From assembly GCA_023442525.1 (NCBI GenBank), contig JAEZZA010000006.1, positions 62,001-126,000 on the forward strand: a stretch of 64,000 nucleotides of DNA, given 5' to 3'. This DNA comes from Bacteroidota bacterium (lineage in GTDB: Bacteria; Bacteroidota; Bacteroidia; Bacteroidales; UBA10428). Of the stretch, positions 26,595-33,977 are shown one piece after another. A model generated the notes under the pieces. The model was not told where the DNA came from. It did no database searches and saw only the letters and a program-made list of their open reading frames with translations. Position 1 is the stretch's first letter; every line of letters begins with the position of its first letter. Made by a program: the position numbers and the translations under genes.

Positions 26595-26946
26595 GAAATA
26601 TGGAATAAAGGGGTTAGTGTGAGGTCTGTTTAACCTTTCCCCTGAAATGTTATATAGGAATTGAGGAGCTTAATGTATTAAAATGCATCAATTTCCGCGT
26701 TGAGTTTGATCATCGGACACTGAATATCTGACTATAAATGTGCATATTAACTTATATTTAGTTTTTTTAGATTTTTTTTAACAGATTGAAACCATTATGG
26801 CATGATTTTCGTTATTTACTATAACGGTTAATACTTAGTTTAATTAGGGTTAAACAGAGTTAGTTTCTTTCAAAGTTTTTTTTCATAGATTTAGGTTTAA
26901 TGGTTAGGGTTAAAAAGCGGGGGTTTCTCAGACTCTCGCTTTTTTA
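26595..26946 (+). other. Long A+T-rich intergenic stretch ending in a terminator-like hairpin
   Basis: No convincing protein-coding frame is present in this gap of about 480 bases. It is very A+T-rich with several T-runs (26760-26780, 26874-26883) and repeated TTAGGGTTAA-like words (26845-26912). It ends in AAAAAGCG (26912-26919) pairing with CGCTTTTT (26937-26944), a terminator-like structure with a T-rich tail. The terminator may close the riboswitch-receptor transcript or a small RNA from within the gap; the sequence alone does not decide. Confidence 0.6.
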
Positions 26947-26989
26947 TTTGTGCCTGACGGATGAGTATGCAGTAAATCAATTAAATTTT

Positions 26990-26997
26990 TACTTTTG
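26990..26997 (+). promoter_or_regulatory. Promoter -7 element for the trypsin-fold protein gene
   Basis: TACTTTTG matches TAnnTTTG exactly and lies 26 bases before the ATG at 27024, after the upstream terminator. A -33 TTG is not clear. Confidence 0.6.
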
Positions 26998-27023
26998 TAG
27001 TCTATTCACCATCAGAGTCAATA

Positions 27024-27827
27024 ATGATAAGTTCATATAAAAACGTCTGGAAAGCTTGTCATTCCTCGATTTGCTCAATTAAATTCCTCAACGGAAATAA
27101 TATCGAAATTGTATCGGTTACCGGTTTTAAAGCCGGAGAATACCTGGTGACTCATGATATGGTGAATCGCCAGCATAAGGCAGAGTTTGTCGAGATCAGG
27201 TTTGTAAAGGACGACGGTCATTCCATTGAAGCCATGGAACGTCTTTCGATGCATGATTTCAGCGAAAGGATCATTACATCGTATGATCAGGAAGTAACGG
27301 GCTTTTCCCTACTTTCTCTCGCCGATCTTTCGTTTGGCAGCATTCCATCACTGAACTTCGGTGTAAACCGGCATATTCAAATCGGACATCCGGTAGCGCT
27401 GATGGGTTTTCAATATGATACTCCGTGCCTTACCATAAAATCCGGTATTATTTCCACGCTGATCCAGCGAAATGGCAACAGGTATTTACAGTTCGACGGT
27501 TCCACAATATGGGGAAACTCGGGAAGTCCGCTTATTGATTTGAAAACGAGCGAAGTTCTTGGAGTTATTGGTTATAAACTCGACCGGAAGAACAAGAGTT
27601 ATGAGAAAATGATGGAAATAAGCAATTCCAATATAAAACTTCTTGAAAAAGCACAGGGTGAATTTGAAGTTTCCGGAGTTGATCCCATACAGGTGCTGAT
27701 AGCCTGGCAAAAGCAAATCCTTCAGCTTGCCGCTGAAATTTATAAGGCATCGGGCAGCGGAATAGGAATTGCTATTGATGTGAAAACCATCCGTAACCTG
27801 GTCAAAGATTCCGGCATTGAGATTTAA
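27024..27827 (+). CDS. Cytosolic trypsin-fold protein, catalytic Asp apparently missing
   Basis: The 267-residue product has the layout of a trypsin-like serine peptidase domain without signal peptide. The nucleophile block IWGNSGSPLID (about 162-172, Ser166) and following strand VLGVIGYK are clear, as is SGIIS (140-144), and a His in YLVTHDMV (His44) sits where the catalytic His is expected. The usual Asp-x-Ala-Leu-Leu block reads TGFSLLSL (92-99), with Gly93 where Asp should be; Asp88 or Glu90 would have to stand in. A helical C-terminal part (about 195-267) is extra. It may be a pseudo-peptidase or an altered triad. It stands alone with its own promoter, and its stop interlocks with the DUF5916 gene. 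Confidence 0.75.
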   Translation: MISSYKNVWKACHSSICSIKFLNGNNIEIVSVTGFKAGEYLVTHDMVNRQHKAEFVEIRFVKDDGHSIEAMERLSMHDFSERIITSYDQEVTGFSLLSLADLSFGSIPSLNFGVNRHIQIGHPVALMGFQYDTPCLTIKSGIISTLIQRNGNRYLQFDGSTIWGNSGSPLIDLKTSEVLGVIGYKLDRKNKSYEKMMEISNSNIKLLEKAQGEFEVSGVDPIQVLIAWQKQILQLAAEIYKASGSGIGIAIDVKTIRNLVKDSGIEI

Positions 27828-30274
27828 GGCCTTTTTCTCCTCAAACTATTGTAATCGATATAATATAGCACCTTAACCGACAAACTGTTGATCTGATCGG
27901 AACTCCAGGTATTTTTCAGGTTTCTGAAGTAATCACTTTCAACACGATCGCCGAATTCGAGTATGGAATTTTTCCACGCTATTGATAATTCCGAACCCGG
28001 TGAAAAGATCCAGCGAAATACCAAATCGATATTAAAAGCATTGTAATTGGCATCATGATTGGCATTGTACGATGGATCGCTTATCAATCCGCCTTTCTCG
28101 TTAAGCTGATAGTACTCTTTATTATCGGCACCCGACCAGTAATGCCGCATTCTCAGGTTCAAGGATGCTTTATTATTTATTGCATAGGCGATTCCGAAAA
28201 TGTTTTCAAAAGTATTTACATCACGCCGTGAGAAATATATAGTATCCCTGTCACCGGAAGTCGCGACAAATCCACGGTCGTTCAGTTCATTCTGAAAAGA
28301 AACATTGTAATTAAAACCGAGGTGTCGACCAACCCTGAGGTTGACATTAATATCTGCACTCTGAAACCGCTGATCAGTTTCGGGCTGTTTAGCCCATGAA
28401 TAGGACACCGAACCATTCAGAGCCTTTCTGAAATCGGAGCCAATCCAAATATCAGTCTGGAAGTACCAGGGTTCTGTGAAATATCTTCCGGCTACACGGG
28501 GTTCGTAATAGTCGTTATAATCACCTTGAATTTGAAATCCGGTCTCCAACTGGTAATTGTTTTTAAACTGGGTGTAGGTATTCAACCTGGATGAATTACC
28601 TGCAACTGCATTGGGCTTATACGAACGCTCATGCTCAACACCGAGATACCCGTGAAACTCCCGTACAATCCAGAAAGGTTTGATGATATTCAATTCTATA
28701 TAAGCTTCTGTATTCAGTTCATTGTTCCGCTGTAAATATCCCAGGTCATTGGGATTGAATTTATCGGAGATCACACTTTGCTCAATGCCGTAAAACACTT
28801 TTCCGCTGTTTTTTTCAACTGATAATTCGGCAAAATACCCGTTTTCATTTGTTCCGTTGGTACGTGTGCTGAACCCTCCTTTACCGCTTACGGCATAAGT
28901 CTTCTTTTTATTGCGTATCTGAAAATCAGTGGCCGTAACATTTGCCCTGAAAGGATCATTGGCCATGATCATGTTCGAATTGATCACACTGATATAAGAA
29001 TTATTCTTTAAGGATTTATCAAATACAGCCACGTTGTAGTTAGTGAGTGGCTGGATTTCCACTTTCCGGGTCAGTCCAGTCAGTGTATCCTTTAATTCTG
29101 CATTCGAGGGCAGGGATATGGCATTGAGCATGCCCAGACCCCATCCTTTTGTGGATCGCCCCGAAACCTTGGTTGCGTTCAGTAATTGAGTTTCTGTAGG
29201 ATTGTAAGCAATTACCTCGTTTTCACCCAGTGCATCAGAAGCCCTTGATGCGAACCTGGGCGATGCACCTATTCTGCGGGAATAGAAGATTTCGCCACGC
29301 TCGAACAGCTCGGTTCCTTCCGTGAAAAATTGTCGTCTTTCAGAAAAATACAATTCGTATGGTGAAAGATTCAACTGATTATCATCGGATTGAATTTGAC
29401 CGAAGTCAGGGACCAGCATCATATCGAGTGTAAATGCATCACTGATGCCGTATTTCAGATCGAGTCCGCCTTTGTAAGTAAAATCCGGAGATGATTTGTC
29501 GGATCTGAATTCTGAATATGCAGCGGCATAGGGAGACAGTGAAAGGCGTACGGGTGTTTTTATATTCTCAATTCCTTTCAGCAGTCCGAACTGATGGATA
29601 AATCCCGATACTTCCCTGTCGAGGAAATTCCATGAGGTATTGGATGCATGTCTTCTGAAATTCCGGAACATATTCATTCCCCACGTACCTCCTCCGTTCT
29701 CGGGAAACCGCAAGGCCGAATACGGAATTTTCATTTCAACGATCCATCCGTTATCCACTATTCGGGTCTTGCTCTGCCACACAGCATCCCAACCAGGATC
29801 TTCATTATCAAATCCGGCCTTTTTAATCGCCTTCAGATCGGTTTGCACTCCTGCCGGTGTAATAAAGAAGCCATAGGCCAACTGACCCTGATTGTATGGA
29901 TCAAGATAAATCCCGAAGTAGTCTGAGACACCTATATCATCGCGTTCCGACAGAAAATTGAAAATACTGTCGGGATCATCATAAAGCATTGCACCCAGGT
30001 AAACGGCACTCTGATCAAACAGAATTTTCACTACGGAATTTCTCCATGCCGGCTTTCCGTTATAAGGCTGCAGCTGCAAAAAATCAGTGGCTGTTTCTGC
30101 ATTCGACCAGGCCTCTTCATCCAGAACAGCGTCGATGTTTACAGGCTCTGTGGTAAAATACGCCGATACCGTTTTCTTAATAACCGGTTTTTTATTGGCA
30201 GAACTATCTTTCTCCTGTCCATTGACATAAAAGGCAAGAAATAAAAGCAGGGTGCATAGTAATCGAATCTTCAT
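27824..30274 (-). CDS. DUF5916 outer-membrane protein with CBM9-like N-terminal domain
   Basis: The 816-residue product has a signal peptide (about 1-19), an N-terminal beta domain of the CBM9/DOMON-like type (about 40-215: VNIDAVLDEEAWSNAETAT, VKILFDQSAVYLGAMLYDD, GIYLDPYNQGQLAYGFFITP, WIVEMKIPYSALRFPE) and a DUF5916 region predicted to form an outer-membrane barrel (about 230-816, with FSERRQFFTEG at about 312). These proteins are common in Bacteroidota; some are annotated as hydrolases, but no catalytic residues are established. The gene stands alone on the minus strand, convergent with the trypsin-fold gene. Substrate binding of a glycan or haem-like ligand is only a guess. Confidence 0.88.
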   Translation of the reverse strand: MKIRLLCTLLLFLAFYVNGQEKDSSANKKPVIKKTVSAYFTTEPVNIDAVLDEEAWSNAETATDFLQLQPYNGKPAWRNSVVKILFDQSAVYLGAMLYDDPDSIFNFLSERDDIGVSDYFGIYLDPYNQGQLAYGFFITPAGVQTDLKAIKKAGFDNEDPGWDAVWQSKTRIVDNGWIVEMKIPYSALRFPENGGGTWGMNMFRNFRRHASNTSWNFLDREVSGFIHQFGLLKGIENIKTPVRLSLSPYAAAYSEFRSDKSSPDFTYKGGLDLKYGISDAFTLDMMLVPDFGQIQSDDNQLNLSPYELYFSERRQFFTEGTELFERGEIFYSRRIGASPRFASRASDALGENEVIAYNPTETQLLNATKVSGRSTKGWGLGMLNAISLPSNAELKDTLTGLTRKVEIQPLTNYNVAVFDKSLKNNSYISVINSNMIMANDPFRANVTATDFQIRNKKKTYAVSGKGGFSTRTNGTNENGYFAELSVEKNSGKVFYGIEQSVISDKFNPNDLGYLQRNNELNTEAYIELNIIKPFWIVREFHGYLGVEHERSYKPNAVAGNSSRLNTYTQFKNNYQLETGFQIQGDYNDYYEPRVAGRYFTEPWYFQTDIWIGSDFRKALNGSVSYSWAKQPETDQRFQSADINVNLRVGRHLGFNYNVSFQNELNDRGFVATSGDRDTIYFSRRDVNTFENIFGIAYAINNKASLNLRMRHYWSGADNKEYYQLNEKGGLISDPSYNANHDANYNAFNIDLVFRWIFSPGSELSIAWKNSILEFGDRVESDYFRNLKNTWSSDQINSLSVKVLYYIDYNSLRRKRP

Positions 30275-30395
30275 TAATCAGCATTAATCGGGTTACAACT
30301 TTAGTATATGTTAAAGATATTATTTACGGATTGTACCGCAAATCGCTGCTTACTTTCGGGAACTTTTTAATTTAACAAAGGATTAAAGTTCCAGA

Positions 30396-31685
30396 TCAAC
30401 CGATTAGATTTGCTGAAAGAACCAGATCGGTTCCGGGAAGTAACCTGTCGGGGATTACTTTCTGAAAATAGTTATTTTGAGAGTTGCCTGTTTTGAATGC
30501 AATGGGAACGTAGTGTTCGCTATAACCTTTTGCTATCCCTGATTTACTGATTTTTTCCACCAAAACCAATTGATCACGCCCGATAAATTGTTGCCGGTAG
30601 CTCAACTTGTTTTGTTCGGACAATTCGCGAACCATCCGGCTTCGTTGTTGCTTGATTTTTTCGGGAACCTGGTCGGGCATCCGCTCAGCACGTGTGCCGT
30701 GTCGTACAGAGTATTTAAAAGTATGAACATGAGTGTAACCTACTTCCCGGATAATTTTGCAGGTCTCAGAAAAGTCATCTTCGGTTTCACCCGGAAATCC
30801 AACCATGATATCCGTTGTAAAATTGAAAAGCGGGTATCGCTTCCTGAATTCTTCAACAATAGCCATGTATCCGGGTATATTGTACATGCGCCTCATCTGC
30901 ATGAGCACCTTGTCGGAACCGCTTTGCAGGCATAAATGAAGTTGCGGGCAAAGCTTTTCATGCGAAAAAAGACTGTATAACTGCTCATTGAATCCCTCAG
31001 GTTCAATGGATGAAATTCTTAGCCTGAAATTGCCCGGCACATTCAGGATCCGGGTAAGTAATCCCGTAAAATTCAATCCCTCAAAATCGTACCTGCTGAT
31101 ATTAACACCGGTAAGTACAATTTCCTTGTATCCCAGATCGATCATCTGCCGGATGTTTTCAAGTATGCCGTTGACATCCCGGCTTACTGCCCTGCCCCTT
31201 ACCATGGGAACAATACAGAATGTGCAGAAATTATCGCATCCGTCCTGTATTTTGATCATACCCCGGGTATGAAAACTCTTTTCCGTGACTGAAAATCCAA
31301 AAACATCCTGTTTCAGCATGCTCCTGTCAACCAGTTCCCCATTAAAATGGGCTTTAATGAGAGGCATAATGCTGATTTTACTCTTATTATCAATCACATA
31401 ATTAATATCCTCCCGGTTTACGAGGTATTGTTTCTGGCTCTCGGCCATACATCCGGTGACTACCACAATGGAATCCTTATTTCTGTGGACAGCCTGGTTA
31501 ATTGCAGTTCGTGATTTCTGGTCGCCCTGATTGGTAACTGTACATGTATTCACCACATATACATCTGCCTCATCGGTAAAGTCGACAATTTCAAATCCCG
31601 ATTTGAAAAAATCGGTCATGATTGAATCGGTCTCAAACTGATTGAGCCGGCAACCGAGTGTTTTAAAAGCTACTTTTCTTTTCAT
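30396..31685 (-). CDS. mtaB: tRNA t6A37 methylthiotransferase MtaB
   Basis: The 429-residue product is a radical-SAM methylthiotransferase of the MtaB type, which converts t6A37 to ms2t6A37 in ANN-decoding tRNAs. Seen: FKTLGCRLNQFETD (7-20), first cluster Cys residues at GCRLN, NTCTVTNQGDQKSR (about 46-59) and VTGCMAESQ (about 76-84), the radical-SAM motif GCDNFCTFC (about 148-156), and a C-terminal TRAM domain (YRQQFIGRDQLVLVEK onward). GCRLN rather than GCQMN, and the short CTVT block, separate it from MiaB and RimO. Its start overlaps the end of the miaB-like gene by four bases, so both are likely translated from one mRNA. Confidence 0.92.
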   Translation of the reverse strand: MKRKVAFKTLGCRLNQFETDSIMTDFFKSGFEIVDFTDEADVYVVNTCTVTNQGDQKSRTAINQAVHRNKDSIVVVTGCMAESQKQYLVNREDINYVIDNKSKISIMPLIKAHFNGELVDRSMLKQDVFGFSVTEKSFHTRGMIKIQDGCDNFCTFCIVPMVRGRAVSRDVNGILENIRQMIDLGYKEIVLTGVNISRYDFEGLNFTGLLTRILNVPGNFRLRISSIEPEGFNEQLYSLFSHEKLCPQLHLCLQSGSDKVLMQMRRMYNIPGYMAIVEEFRKRYPLFNFTTDIMVGFPGETEDDFSETCKIIREVGYTHVHTFKYSVRHGTRAERMPDQVPEKIKQQRSRMVRELSEQNKLSYRQQFIGRDQLVLVEKISKSGIAKGYSEHYVPIAFKTGNSQNNYFQKVIPDRLLPGTDLVLSANLIG

Positions 31686-33094
31686 GCCGTCACTTGCATA
31701 CCAACCTCACTGCTGATCATTTTACCTTCAACGGAATATGCTGCGGCAGAAGTAATATCGAGCCATACAAAACTGCCGGGGATCAACGCTTCAGTTGAAG
31801 CGAATCGGACAACAATTCGTCCCTCGGTCATTCCCGAAAGATAGCCTGGTTTACGGTCCCTGCCGGTTACCAGTACTTTCAACCGTTTGCCAACGAGCTG
31901 CCTGTTATATTCCGAGGTATGCCTGGTAAGTTCCCGGGTTAATATATGTAATCGGTCTTTTTTTACCTGCATGGGGACATCGTTATCCCATCGAGAACTG
32001 GCTGCACCCGGACGCGGTGAATATATAGCAATGTAGGCCATATTAAACTTCACCATCTCCATCAGCTTGCGGGTGTTTTCGAACTGTTCATCGGTTTCTC
32101 CCGTAAATCCGACAATAATATCGGTGAAAATTGTGGCTGTGGGAAGCAGTCTTCTTATTGAATCAATTATCCGGTTATAGTCTGCAACCGTATGTTTCCG
32201 GTTCATGCGGATAAGTAACTTATCGTCGCCTGACTGCACGGGAAGATGGATTTGCTTTGCCAGACAATTATACGACGCGATAACTTCGAGAACCTCATCA
32301 CTCATATCCCTGGGATGCGGTGAAGTGAAATAAACCCAGAAATCCTTGCCTGAAATCTTTCCGTATTCACCAATGGCTTTCATAAGTTGAGGGAAACTCA
32401 TTTCTTCGCCATGTTTGTCTTTCCCATAGGAGTTCACATTCTGACCCAACAGAGTAATGGCCTTATAACCCTTCTCCACCAGCAGCTTCAATTCGGTCAG
32501 GATTTCACCCGAAGGTCTTGATATTTCACGTCCCCGGGTATAGGGAACTGCGCAGAATGTACAGAATTTGTCGCACCCGTTTTGAATGGGAATAAAAGCT
32601 TCGTATTCCGAAACGTAAGTAGGCTGAAGACTCCAGAAGTCCTTTATTTTTTCAACCGGGGGCATAACCATTTTAAGCGACGGTGTTACAAAAAGTTCCC
32701 CTGGATTTTGGTTTGAATTCAGTTCAGAAGTCATCCCTGCCGAAAACCGTGTGGTAACTCCGTACTGCCTTATCATATCCGGGAATTCGGGAAGTTCGCT
32801 CATGGCAAAAACCATGTCGAAAAGTTTCAGGAATTTTTCACGATCGGCCGGCAAAATACAGCCCGAAACGAACGTAATCAGGTTACGGTGGTTCTTCCAC
32901 TTGTTCCACCGTGCTATCCTTGAATAAACTTTATCAATTGATTTCTGACGAACCGAACATGCCAGTATTCCCAATAAATCAGCCTCTTCTTCATTATCGG
33001 TCCACCGGTATCCCATCCCCTCAATAACGGTACGCACCCTCTCGCTGTCCGACCTGTTCATCTGACAGCCCAGCGTAAGGATATTATATTTCAT
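31682..33094 (-). CDS. miaB: tRNA i6A37 methylthiotransferase MiaB
   Basis: The 470-residue radical-SAM enzyme carries TLGCQMNRSDSERV (7-20), ACSVRQKSIDKVYSR (about 45-59) and VSGCILPADR (about 76-85) for the auxiliary cluster Cys residues, the radical-SAM motif GCDKFCTFCAVPYTRGRE (about 173-190), and a C-terminal TRAM domain. GCQMN and KVYSR favour MiaB, which adds a methylthio group to i6A37 in UNN-decoding tRNAs. The auxiliary motif ACSVRQKS departs from the common NTCxVRE pattern, so it is a diverged member. No miaA is in view. It is upstream of mtaB with a four-base overlap. Confidence 0.82.
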   Translation of the reverse strand: MKYNILTLGCQMNRSDSERVRTVIEGMGYRWTDNEEEADLLGILACSVRQKSIDKVYSRIARWNKWKNHRNLITFVSGCILPADREKFLKLFDMVFAMSELPEFPDMIRQYGVTTRFSAGMTSELNSNQNPGELFVTPSLKMVMPPVEKIKDFWSLQPTYVSEYEAFIPIQNGCDKFCTFCAVPYTRGREISRPSGEILTELKLLVEKGYKAITLLGQNVNSYGKDKHGEEMSFPQLMKAIGEYGKISGKDFWVYFTSPHPRDMSDEVLEVIASYNCLAKQIHLPVQSGDDKLLIRMNRKHTVADYNRIIDSIRRLLPTATIFTDIIVGFTGETDEQFENTRKLMEMVKFNMAYIAIYSPRPGAASSRWDNDVPMQVKKDRLHILTRELTRHTSEYNRQLVGKRLKVLVTGRDRKPGYLSGMTEGRIVVRFASTEALIPGSFVWLDITSAAAYSVEGKMISSEVGMQVTA

Positions 33095-33130
33095 TCAATT
33101 ACCTGTGTAAAACCCCGATGTTTAGAAAGC

Positions 33131-33799
33131 TCAAAAATAGACCTCAGTTTTAATATTTCCCGATGGAAACCCGCGTGAGGTAAGCAAATCATAAACATCA
33201 TAAATCATGTCACAATTTCCGCAAAGATAAACCAATGTATCGGAATCCAAATGGTTTTCCTTTAAGTAATCGGTTACTCTGCCGTTAAAGGTACCTTCGT
33301 TATCTCTTGACGTACAGAGTATATACTTGTCAGCCGGGTATTTATGACTTTCATAGCCATCGGTACCATGTCTTACTCCATGTAATATTTTATAATCGAG
33401 GGCCGGATAGGTTCCGGTGATGCTGCTGTAGGGCGCTATACCGGTTCCGGTTCCAACAAAAAGAAATTTTCTGTTGTAATTATTGCTGTCGATGGTAAAA
33501 TATCCGAACGGACCATCCACCTCAAGCAATTCTCCGGGAATAAGCCTGCGGAGCTGTCGTGATACCAGGCCGTTATCCACTTCCTTTATCAGCACTTCCA
33601 GAAACTCATCACCTTCGGTGCTGTAGATAGAATACTCCCTGACCTGGTTATTTCCGGGTATTCCAAGGGTTATATGTTGTCCGGCCCGGAATACCATTCC
33701 ATTCCGGTCGAACCTCAACACATACGTATCGTCTGTCAACGTCCTTATCTTATGGAGCCGGTATATTTTCCGTATATAAAGTGAATCCGAAATCGACAT
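33131..33799 (-). CDS. Ferredoxin/flavodoxin-NADP reductase-like FAD oxidoreductase
   Basis: The product is 222 residues from the ATG at 33799 (MSISDSLYIRKI). It has an FAD-binding beta barrel (YVLRFDRNGMVFRAGQHITLG, then VREYSIYSTEGDEFLEVLIK with the RxYS flavin motif and DNGLVSRQL) and an NAD(P) lobe (FLFVGTGTGIAPYSSI, then VYLCGNCDMIYDVYDLL and a final TEVYF). It would move electrons between NADPH and ferredoxin or flavodoxin. The frame stays open upstream to 33871 (adds MDSSLDFIKKHKKKS and more) and 33970, but family members start near 33799, and the longest form would run through the mutS2 promoter. It is divergent from mutS2. Confidence 0.85.
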   Translation of the reverse strand: MSISDSLYIRKIYRLHKIRTLTDDTYVLRFDRNGMVFRAGQHITLGIPGNNQVREYSIYSTEGDEFLEVLIKEVDNGLVSRQLRRLIPGELLEVDGPFGYFTIDSNNYNRKFLFVGTGTGIAPYSSITGTYPALDYKILHGVRHGTDGYESHKYPADKYILCTSRDNEGTFNGRVTDYLKENHLDSDTLVYLCGNCDMIYDVYDLLTSRGFPSGNIKTEVYF

Positions 33800-33948
33800 T
33801 TTTTTAACCGGGTTACCGATAATAGTGCTTTTTTTCTTGTGCTTTTTGATGAAATCAAGGGAGGAATCCATTATGTAAAAGGTTTGTGCAAATAACAACC
33901 GGTGAGAATAAATTGTTCTGTACAGATTTAGATAGCCGGATTTTCCAC

Positions 33949-33956
33949 TATTTTTG
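33949..33956 (+). promoter_or_regulatory. Promoter -7 element for mutS2
   Basis: TATTTTTG matches TAnnTTTG and ends 21 bases before the preferred TTG start of mutS2 at 33978, which supports that start over the in-frame TTG at 33954 that lies inside the element. Confidence 0.55.
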
Positions 33957-33977
33957 TATAAGTTAAACAACTCCGGT

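Noticed and set aside
33954..33977. Upstream TTG start for mutS2 at 33954
   Set aside because: It lies inside the -7 promoter element, and the family N-terminus begins at the TTG at 33978.
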